This document shows positions 1 through 5,143 of a DNA stretch of 6,287 nucleotides, one piece after another. The notes under the pieces were generated by a model. That model was not told the DNA's origin. It did not search any database and saw only the letters and a list, made by a program, of their open reading frames with translations. Within the stretch, counting starts at the first letter, position 1. The number at the start of each line of letters is the position of its first letter. The translations under genes were made by a program, and so were the position numbers. Source of the DNA: Actinomycetota bacterium (GTDB taxonomy: Bacteria; Actinomycetota; Thermoleophilia; Gaiellales; Gaiellaceae); contig JACDCN010000130.1 of NCBI GenBank assembly GCA_013817555.1, forward strand, positions 1 to 6,287. The letters are read 5' to 3'.

Positions 1-9
1 CTCGAGGGC

Positions 10-330
10 ATGCTCGTTCTCATCGCGATCCTCCTCGCAGTCTTCGTGCTTCCCTCGCCGTGGGGTCTCGTGTCCGTCGCCGTCGCCGCGGTTCTCGACA
101 TCACCGAGACCGGCCTTTTCATCTGGTGGTCGAAGCGCCGCAAGGCGACTGTGGGAGTCGACGCGCTCGTCGGTAAGGTCGGAGTCGCCTCGTCGGATCT
201 CTGGCCCCAAGGCCAGGTCAAGATACGGGGCGAGCTCTGGCAGGCTCGCTGCGCCGGAGGCTGCGACGCCGGCACGCAGGTCGTCGTTCGCGCTGTCGAA
301 GGACTCCTGCTCGTCGTCGACCCCGCGTGA
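10..330 (+). CDS. NfeD-like small membrane protein
   Basis: This 106-residue protein has a hydrophobic N-terminal half followed by a small beta-rich domain. Residues about 2-14 and 18-40 are two hydrophobic segments separated by a Pro-Ser-Pro turn (15-17), then a basic stop-transfer stretch SKRRK (41-45). Residues about 47-106 match the soluble OB-fold domain of NfeD/YbbK-type proteins: LVGKVGVASSDL, then a PQGQVKIRGELWQAR block, and a final hydrophobic strand near LLLVVDPA. Such proteins usually pair with a stomatin/flotillin-type SPFH protein or a membrane serine protease and act in membrane quality control. No such partner is visible, but the left flank is outside the window. The lineage-typical short form lacks the long protease region of full-length NfeD. 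One oddity is a Cys pair (C81, C85) inside the OB domain. The ATG at 10 is chosen because the hydrophobic segment begins there; only nine bases precede it, so an upstream start cannot be excluded. Confidence 0.78.
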   Translation: MLVLIAILLAVFVLPSPWGLVSVAVAAVLDITETGLFIWWSKRRKATVGVDALVGKVGVASSDLWPQGQVKIRGELWQARCAGGCDAGTQVVVRAVEGLLLVVDPA

Positions 331-384
331 GCTTCTAACGTGATGATCGCCCGACATGGCCGTTCATTGCGTTAGGAGCTCTAC

Positions 385-390
385 TACCCT
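385..390 (+). promoter_or_regulatory. Candidate -10 box of the Kelch gene (leaderless type)
   Basis: TACCCT fits the TANNNT -10 consensus and lies at -13 to -8 from the ATG at 398, the spacing expected if transcription starts at or next to the start codon. A weak -35-like TTCATT sits at 363-368 with a 16-base spacer. A GGAG-type ribosome site (AGGAG, 374-378) lies 19 bases from the ATG, which is too far to be a normal Shine-Dalgarno site. A second TANNNT, TAACGT at 336-341, could instead give a leader of about 50 bases. Confidence 0.4.
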
Positions 391-397
391 CCGCGCC

Positions 398-1318
398 ATG
401 AGAGTGGGATTCGTCGCGCTCGCACTGGTGCTCGTACCGCTCGCTGCGGCGGCGGCGAGCGGCTGGGAGACACGAGCGGCGCTGCCGCTTCCGCGCACCG
501 AGGTCGTCGCTGCGACGGTCGGCAGCGAGATCGTGGTGCTCGGAGGCTTGACGCTCGAGAGGAGCGCGTCGAAACGGGTGGACGCGTACTCGCCGGCTCG
601 GAACAGCTGGCGTCGGCTTCCAGACCTCCCGATAGGAGTCCATCATTCGATGGCAGTGGGAGTAGGGGCGAGGCTCTACGTGCTCGGTGGCTACACGGTT
701 GCCGGAATGCCCCTCCGGAGCGCGTTCGTCCTCGAGCGTGCGAGATGGCGCTCCCTTCCCCGTATGCCGTTCCCGCGTGCGGCCGCAGGCGCAGGATTGG
801 CGGGAGGGAAGATCGTCGTTGCCGGAGGCGTCACTGCTGCCGGCAGGCTCGCCCGCAACGCCCTCGCGTTCGACGTTCGGACGGGGCGCTGGTCGATCGT
901 GGTTGGCCCGACCGCCCGTGAGCATCTGGGAGTGACGTCACTGGCGGGAACGGTGTACGCGATCGGCGGGCGAACGTCGGGTCTCGACACGAACCTCCTG
1001 CACTTCGAGTCGTACCGGCCGGGCGGGAAGCGCTGGACTCGGCTCTCGCCTGTGCCCGATTCGCGCGGCGGCACGGGCGCAGCGGCGCTGCTCGGGCACG
1101 TCGTATCGGCGGGTGGCGAAGAGCCCGCCGGAACGATCGCGGAGGTCCTTGGCTACCGCGTCGCCGAACGGCGCTGGGTGCGCTTCGACGATCTCGCGAC
1201 GCCCCGCCACGGCATCGGCATGGCCGCGCTAGACGGCCGCGTCTTCGTCATCGGAGGCGGGCCGGAGCCGGGGCTGACGGTGAGCTCCGCGAACGAGGCG
1301 CTGCGGATCGGCGGCTGA
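398..1318 (+). CDS. Secreted Kelch-repeat beta-propeller protein
   Basis: The 306-residue product starts with a clear signal peptide: MRVGF, a hydrophobic core to about residue 15, then an Ala-rich cleavage region ending near residues 20-22. The rest is six Kelch repeats. Gly-Gly pairs, each after a hydrophobic strand, fall at residues 49, 97, 143, 190, 239 and 286. The conserved Trp of each blade is at 71, 117, 165, 213 and 260. Spacing is about 47 residues. The last blade lacks a C-terminal Trp strand, while W23 with LPLPR lies at the N terminus, so the ring probably closes by N-terminal strand exchange as in other propellers. Kelch propellers are binding scaffolds and sometimes enzymes (galactose oxidase, sialate epimerase); no catalytic set is recognisable, so the ligand is unknown. 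An in-frame ATG at 356 would add 14 polar residues before the signal peptide and is not preferred. The gene is followed 33 bases later by the end of an opposing gene remnant. Confidence 0.82.
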   Translation: MRVGFVALALVLVPLAAAAASGWETRAALPLPRTEVVAATVGSEIVVLGGLTLERSASKRVDAYSPARNSWRRLPDLPIGVHHSMAVGVGARLYVLGGYTVAGMPLRSAFVLERARWRSLPRMPFPRAAAGAGLAGGKIVVAGGVTAAGRLARNALAFDVRTGRWSIVVGPTAREHLGVTSLAGTVYAIGGRTSGLDTNLLHFESYRPGGKRWTRLSPVPDSRGGTGAAALLGHVVSAGGEEPAGTIAEVLGYRVAERRWVRFDDLATPRHGIGMAALDGRVFVIGGGPEPGLTVSSANEALRIGG

Positions 1319-1351
1319 GGTGGCCCCGACGTTCAGCCCGGCGGTGCGGCG

Positions 1352-1703
1352 CTACAACCGGAAGTTCGCGTAGAAGAAGTCGCGCTTGGCAGCTTGGTAC
1401 TCGTCGTACGAACCGCCCTCGTAGGCCCGCTTCAATGCGTTGTAGCGCTCGATCAGGCCCGGGTCTGCTGCGATTCGCCGCCTCGAACGACTCCCAATCC
1501 GTCCGTACCTGCAGATCGACGTCACCCGCTGTCAGCACGCCGAGCACCGACGTTCCGCCGGTGTGCCGAATCTCCGCGTCGGGAAGGCGCTCACGGATCC
1601 GCCCTTCGTGTTCCGCGAACACAGCTGCTGCTTCCTCCGCAACGAGGTGCGAGGGGAAGAAGCTCAGACGCAGTGCTCCTCCGACGCACGGGTGCTCGTC
1701 CAT
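1352..1703 (-). pseudogene. GrpB-family nucleotidyltransferase-like protein, internally deleted and frameshifted
   Basis: Read on the minus strand from ATG at 1703, the first 77 codons look like the N-terminal half of a GrpB/UPF0157-type protein of the nucleotidyltransferase fold: an amphipathic helix (VAEEAAAVFAEHEGRIRERL), then RHTGGTSVLGVL and the acidic strand AGDVDLQVRTD. This matches the family pattern of H-x-G-[SG]-T-[AS]-V-x-G-L followed by an acidic strand. After about 1470 the reading frame is lost. A second frame, from 1471 down to a TAG at 1352-1354, encodes the typical C terminus: ADPGLIERYNALKRAY, then YDEYQAAKRDFFYANF. The 352-base span is not a multiple of three, and the two parts total about 116 residues against roughly 160-190 usual for the family. 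I infer an out-of-frame deletion of the middle at about 1460-1476. The first frame runs on to 1248 but yields low-complexity residues only. GrpB-family function is poorly known. Confidence 0.72.
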
Positions 1704-1708
1704 ACAGT
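1703..1708 (+). promoter_or_regulatory. Candidate -10 box of truA
   Basis: TACAGT fits TANNNT and would place the transcription start near 1715, giving a leader of about a dozen bases before the truA ATG at 1727. It overlaps the start codon of the opposing GrpB-family remnant (CAT at 1701-1703), so any -35 element lies inside that former gene. I see no convincing -35 sequence and no Shine-Dalgarno site before truA, so this is a weak call. Confidence 0.28.
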
Positions 1709-1712
1709 GCGA

Positions 1713-1717
1713 TCCTC
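1713..1717 (-). promoter_or_regulatory. Ribosome binding site of the GrpB-family remnant
   Basis: On the minus strand GAGGA lies nine bases before the ATG at 1703, a good Shine-Dalgarno fit. It supports 1703 as the original start and shows the translation signal has outlived the frame break. It sits inside the 23 bases between the two divergent start codons. Confidence 0.45.
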
Positions 1718-1726
1718 GCAGATGAC

Positions 1727-2458
1727 ATGCCGATGATCCTCAAGCTCACGCTCGAATACGACGGCACGGCCTTTCGCGGGTGGGCGCGGCAGCCTGGCGA
1801 GCGCACGGTCGAGGGGGCGGTGCGCGACGCCATCGATGCCGTGTACCCCGGGTGGGAGCGCCTCGCCGTTGCGGGCCGTACCGACGCTGGAGTCCATGCG
1901 GTCGGCCAGGTCGCGAGCGTCGGCGTCACAGGGGGCCCACCGACCGAACGTGCTGCGGAAGCTCTGACCTCGGCCCTGCCCGACGACGTCGCGGTCGTCG
2001 AGGCCGAGCAGGCGCCGGACGGATTCCATGCGCGCTTCTCCGCCCGCTCTCGCTCCTACCGCTATCGAATCCTCGCTCGCCGAGCACCTGCGCCACTAGA
2101 AGCGAGGCGGGTGCTTCACTGGCCGCGCCCGATCGACTTCGAGGCGTTCGCCGCAGCAGTCTCGTTGCTCCCCGGCGAGCACGATTTTCGCGCCTTCACG
2201 CCCGGGGGGGCGCAGCACGAGGTCTCTGTGCGCACCGTCTTCGAGGCCGCCTTGGAGCGCGACGGCGAGCGCCTCGACTTCACGATCACCGCCAACGGCT
2301 TTCTGCGGCACATGGTGCGGACGCTCGTGGGCACGATGCTCGAGCTCGGCTCGGAAGCGCCTGACCAGATCGAGATGCTGCTCGCGGGACGCCCTCGCGA
2401 CGAGGCGGGGCTGACCGCGCCACCGTGGGGTCTGTACCTGGAGCGCGTGGAGTACTGA
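1727..2458 (+). CDS. truA: tRNA pseudouridine(38-40) synthase TruA
   Basis: TruA isomerises uridines 38, 39 and 40 in the anticodon stem of many tRNAs to pseudouridine, in the cytoplasm and without a cofactor. The 243-residue product opens with the family signature LKLTLEYDGTAFRGWARQ, and carries the catalytic motif GRTDAGVHA at residues 50-58, with D53 as the expected nucleophilic Asp (D60 in E. coli). Further family blocks are FHARFSARSRSYRYRI (about 100-115), HDFRAFT, and ANGFLRHMVRTLVGTMLELG near the C terminus, ending with GLYLERVEY. Length is close to the usual 240-270. The frame is open further upstream, to about 1394, but that part is antisense to the GrpB remnant and has no TruA homology. 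ATG 1727 (MPMILKL) is chosen; ATG 1733 is an equally sound alternative two codons later. The HAD phosphatase gene starts 14 bases after the stop. Confidence 0.96.
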   Translation: MPMILKLTLEYDGTAFRGWARQPGERTVEGAVRDAIDAVYPGWERLAVAGRTDAGVHAVGQVASVGVTGGPPTERAAEALTSALPDDVAVVEAEQAPDGFHARFSARSRSYRYRILARRAPAPLEARRVLHWPRPIDFEAFAAAVSLLPGEHDFRAFTPGGAQHEVSVRTVFEAALERDGERLDFTITANGFLRHMVRTLVGTMLELGSEAPDQIEMLLAGRPRDEAGLTAPPWGLYLERVEY

Positions 2459-2459
2459 C

Positions 2460-2465
2460 TAGCAT
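2460..2465 (+). promoter_or_regulatory. Candidate -10 box of the HAD phosphatase gene (leaderless type)
   Basis: TAGCAT is a TANNNT match beginning two bases after the truA stop codon and lying at -13 to -8 from the ATG at 2473. This is the same spacing as the box before the Kelch gene. The only purine-rich stretch nearby, GAGGG at 2467-2471, ends one base before the ATG and cannot work as a normal Shine-Dalgarno site. Leaderless initiation is therefore a reasonable reading, although read-through from truA is also possible. The -35 region is unremarkable. Confidence 0.4.
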
Positions 2466-2472
2466 CGAGGGC

Positions 2473-3111
2473 ATGCGCTTCCGCATCGTTCTCTTCGACC
2501 TCGATGGGACGCTGATCGACTCCGGGCCGATCATCCTCGCTTCCATGCAGCATGCCGTTCGCACCGTGCTCGATCGCGACGTCGGGTACGAGGAGCTTGC
2601 CGCGACGGTTGGCGGACAGGGTCTGGTCGCGCAGATGGAGGAGCTCGGGCCGGGTCGCGTGGACGAGCTCGTCGAGGTGTATCGGGAGCACAACGACCCG
2701 CTGCACGAGACCCTCGAGGCGTTTGACGGGATGATGGATGTTTTGCCACAGCTCCGCTCCGAGGGGAGGCGGCTCGGGATCGTCACCGCCAAGCGGCATC
2801 GGACCGTCGCCCTTGCGTTCGCACGCTTCCCCTGGCTTTCCGAGCAGTTCGAGGTCGTCGTCGGCCATGACGACACCGAGCGACACAAGCCGGATCCCGA
2901 GCCGGTGCTCGCTGCCCTCGCGCGGCTGGGCGCGGCGCCCGAGGACGCGGCCTACGTCGGGGACTCGCCGTTCGACATCCAGGCGGGAAAGAGCGCGGGC
3001 GCGTTCGCCGTAGCGGTCGGGTGGGGTGGGATCCATTCCGACGAGACGCTGCTGGCCCAAGAGCCGGATGCGTTCGTGCGCTCGCCGGAGGAGCTCCTCG
3101 ATGTCCTCTAG
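2473..3111 (+). CDS. HAD-superfamily hydrolase, subfamily IA (PpaX/phosphoglycolate phosphatase-like)
   Basis: This 212-residue cytoplasmic protein carries all four HAD motifs. Motif I is DLDGTLID at residues 9-16, with D9 the expected nucleophile and D11 the general acid/base. Motif II is the Thr in GIVTAKR (T105). Motif III is the Lys in KPDPEPV (K139), and motif IV is YVGDSPFDI with D164 and D168 binding Mg2+. Residues about 17-85 form the helical C1-type cap. Length and layout fit subfamily IA enzymes that cleave phosphate monoesters or pyrophosphate, such as PpaX and Gph. Substrate cannot be read from sequence; PpaX-like pyrophosphatase is my first guess, phosphoglycolate phosphatase my second. 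The ATG at 2473 is chosen because the motif I strand begins at residue 4; an in-frame ATG at 2425 would lie inside truA. The 3' end overlaps ligA by 11 bases and contains the ligA ribosome site, so the two are probably translated from one message. Confidence 0.9.
   Translation: MRFRIVLFDLDGTLIDSGPIILASMQHAVRTVLDRDVGYEELAATVGGQGLVAQMEELGPGRVDELVEVYREHNDPLHETLEAFDGMMDVLPQLRSEGRRLGIVTAKRHRTVALAFARFPWLSEQFEVVVGHDDTERHKPDPEPVLAALARLGAAPEDAAYVGDSPFDIQAGKSAGAFAVAVGWGGIHSDETLLAQEPDAFVRSPEELLDVL
3087..3093 (+). promoter_or_regulatory. Ribosome binding site of ligA inside the HAD gene
   Basis: GGAGGAG is a near-perfect Shine-Dalgarno match seven bases before the ATG at 3101. It decides between that start and the in-frame ATG at 3119, which has no comparable site. 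It lies within the last codons of the HAD gene, encoding the PEE of the SPEELLDVL tail. Confidence 0.7.
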
Positions 3112-5143
3112 GACGAAGATGACGAAGGCGAAACGATCCTCGCCCGCTGCGCGTGTGGCCGAGCTGCGGCGCCTGGTCGAGCACCACCTCTACCGCTACC
3201 ACGTTCTCGACGATCCGGAGCTCTCCGATGCGGCGTACGACGCTCTCTACGACGAGCTGCAGGCACTCGAAGACCAGCACCCGAAGCTCGTCTCGCCGGA
3301 CTCCCCGACGCAGCGGGTCGGAGCGCCACCTGCAGATGGGTTCCGCAAGGTCGCGCATCTCTCTCCGATGGGGTCGTTGGAGAAGGTCACGACGGCCGAG
3401 GCGCTCTCCAAGTGGGCGGACGACGTGCGCAAGCGGCTTGGCACCGACGAACCGGTGGCGTACGTGCTCGAGCCCAAGATCGACGGCTCGGCCGTCTCGC
3501 TCGTCTACGAGAACGGCGTCTACATGCGCGGAGCGACGAGGGGAGACGGTCTCCGCGGCGAGGATGTGACCGGGAACCTGCGGACCTTGCAGTCCGTGCC
3601 GCTCCGTCTGCTCGAGCAGGACGGTACGCGGCCGCCTGACGTTCTCGAAGTGCGCGGCGAGATCTACTTCCCGCTCGCGGGCTTCGCGCAGTTCACCGAG
3701 GCGCAGCTCGCGGCTGGCCGCAAGCCCGCACCGAATGCACGGAACGCTGCCGCGGGCTCGCTTCGCCAGCTCAATCCCGCGGTCACGGCCGAGCGGCCGC
3801 TCTCGATCTACGTCTACGGCGTCGGCGTGCGCGGCGACGCCGGCCCCCCGACGCAGTGGGAGACGCTTGCCTGGCTGCGCGAGCTCGGCTTCCGCACCAA
3901 CCCGGACGCGGAGCGGCTGGAGTCGATCGAAGAGGTGGCGGAAGCCTGCGCTGCGTGGGAGGCCAGACGCGGCCAGCTTGGGTATGAGATCGACGGGATC
4001 GTGATCAAGGTCGACTCCTTCGTACAGCAGGAGACCCTCGGCTCGCTGCACGGGAGGCCCCGCTTTGCCCGCGCGTACAAGTGGGCGCCGACGGCTGCCG
4101 TGACGCGACTGCTGGCAATCCATGTCCGCGTCGGGCGCACCGGCGTGCTCAACCCGCTGGCCGAGCTCGAGCCGGTTCAGGTGGGCGGCGTGACGGTCTC
4201 GAGCGCGACGCTGCACAACGAGGACGACATCAGGCGCAAGGACATCCGGGTCGGCGATCTTGTCGTCGTCCAGCGTGCCGGCGATGTCATCCCACAGGTG
4301 GTCGGGCCCGCAGGCGAGCACGAGTCCGGGACGAAGCCCTGGCGGATGCCGAAGCGCTGCCCCCTCTGCCGCACCGGGATCGTGAAGCCCGAGGGCGAGG
4401 TCATGCACCGCTGCCCGAACCGGGCCTGCCCCTCGCGCGGGCTGGAGACGCTGTACCACTGGGCGGGATCAGCCATGGATATCGAGGGAGTCGGCGGCAA
4501 CACGATCAAGAAGCTGTGGGACGAGGGACTCGTCCGCTCGTTGCCGGATCTCTACCGCGTGACAACGGAGCAACTGGAGGTGCTCGAGGGATACGCCGAG
4601 ATCTCCGCCGCGCGTGCGATCGCGTCGATCGAGCGCTCGAAGGAGCAGCCGTTCTCGCGGGTGCTCTTCGGCCTCAACATTCCAAAGGTGGGTTGGGTGA
4701 TCGCGCGGAACCTCGCGTTGCACTTCGGCTCGGTGGATGCGCTCGTGGCCGCGACCCAGTCAGAGCTCGAGGAGGTCGAGGGAGTAGGGCCGGACCGGGC
4801 GGTGCTCATCGCCGAGTGGTTCTCGGACGAGGAGAACCAAGCGCTCGTCGCCGAGCTCCGCGATCTCGGCATCCAGATGGTGAGCGCGGAGCAAGCGCGC
4901 CCGGTCGAGGGCTCGTTGACCGGGCAGCAGTTCGTGATCACGGGAACGCTCGAGAGCCTCAAGCGGGAGGATGCGAAGGCGGCCCTCGAGGCCCTCGGCG
5001 CGAAGGTGTCGGAGTCGGTGTCGGGCAAGACGACCGGCGTCATCGTCGGCGAGAGTCCCGGTTCGAAGGCGCAGAAAGCGGAGAAGCTCGGAGTCCCCGT
5101 CCTGTCCGAGGACGATCTCACTGCGCTGCTACGAGCGCGCTAG
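3101..5143 (+). CDS. ligA: NAD-dependent DNA ligase LigA
   Basis: LigA seals single-strand nicks in duplex DNA during replication (Okazaki fragments) and repair, using NAD+ to adenylate itself. The 680-residue product has the full domain order. Residues about 15-75 are the NAD-binding Ia region with YRYHVLDDPELSDAAYDALY. The adenylation domain has the active lysine K126 in EPKIDG, then RGDGLRGEDVTGN, E187 in VRGEIYF, K303 in EIDGIVIKVD and K327 in RAYKW. The 24-residue step between the last two matches E. coli K290 and K314. An OB fold follows (VGRTGVLNPLAELEPV, then RAGDVIP). A four-Cys zinc finger has C420, C423, C438 and C443. Helix-hairpin-helix repeats span about 455-590, and a BRCT domain spans about 603-680 (FVITGTL, then GAKVSESVSGKTTGVIVG). 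Length is typical. The usual KFPAE after K327 is KWAPTA here. The start overlaps the HAD gene by 11 bases and the stop overlaps the opposing dacB-like gene by 15. Confidence 0.98.
   Translation: MSSRTKMTKAKRSSPAARVAELRRLVEHHLYRYHVLDDPELSDAAYDALYDELQALEDQHPKLVSPDSPTQRVGAPPADGFRKVAHLSPMGSLEKVTTAEALSKWADDVRKRLGTDEPVAYVLEPKIDGSAVSLVYENGVYMRGATRGDGLRGEDVTGNLRTLQSVPLRLLEQDGTRPPDVLEVRGEIYFPLAGFAQFTEAQLAAGRKPAPNARNAAAGSLRQLNPAVTAERPLSIYVYGVGVRGDAGPPTQWETLAWLRELGFRTNPDAERLESIEEVAEACAAWEARRGQLGYEIDGIVIKVDSFVQQETLGSLHGRPRFARAYKWAPTAAVTRLLAIHVRVGRTGVLNPLAELEPVQVGGVTVSSATLHNEDDIRRKDIRVGDLVVVQRAGDVIPQVVGPAGEHESGTKPWRMPKRCPLCRTGIVKPEGEVMHRCPNRACPSRGLETLYHWAGSAMDIEGVGGNTIKKLWDEGLVRSLPDLYRVTTEQLEVLEGYAEISAARAIASIERSKEQPFSRVLFGLNIPKVGWVIARNLALHFGSVDALVAATQSELEEVEGVGPDRAVLIAEWFSDEENQALVAELRDLGIQMVSAEQARPVEGSLTGQQFVITGTLESLKREDAKAALEALGAKVSESVSGKTTGVIVGESPGSKAQKAEKLGVPVLSEDDLTALLRAR

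Noticed and set aside
335..925. Minus-strand open frame (196 codons) opposite the Kelch gene.
   Set aside because: It is antisense to a regular six-repeat propeller with a signal peptide and has a His/Arg/Glu-rich composition typical of a shadow frame.
1319..1351. Possible bidirectional terminator between the Kelch gene and the GrpB remnant.
   Set aside because: The 33 bases are GC-rich but I see no clear inverted repeat followed by a T-run on either strand.
1352..1703. Programmed frameshift producing a working GrpB-family protein.
   Set aside because: There is no slippery heptamer at the break, and the join would still lack the central part of the domain, so decay is simpler.
1394..1726. 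Upstream extension of the truA frame by 111 codons.
   Set aside because: TruA homology begins at about 1733, and this segment is antisense to the GrpB-family remnant and Arg/Pro-rich.
2116..3060. Minus-strand open frame (314 codons) opposite truA and the HAD gene.
   Set aside because: It covers the conserved parts of both sense genes, spans their junction, and shows no protein signature.
3026..3100. Upstream extension of the ligA frame to an ATG at 3026.
   Set aside because: It lies fully inside the HAD gene, adds Arg/Ser-rich residues unlike LigA, and the strong ribosome site points to 3101.
2783..4459. Long minus-strand open frame (558 codons) opposite the HAD and ligA genes.
   Set aside because: It is antisense to two genes with full catalytic motifs, is rich in Arg/Pro/His with no recognisable domain, and is what high-GC third-position bias produces on the opposite strand.
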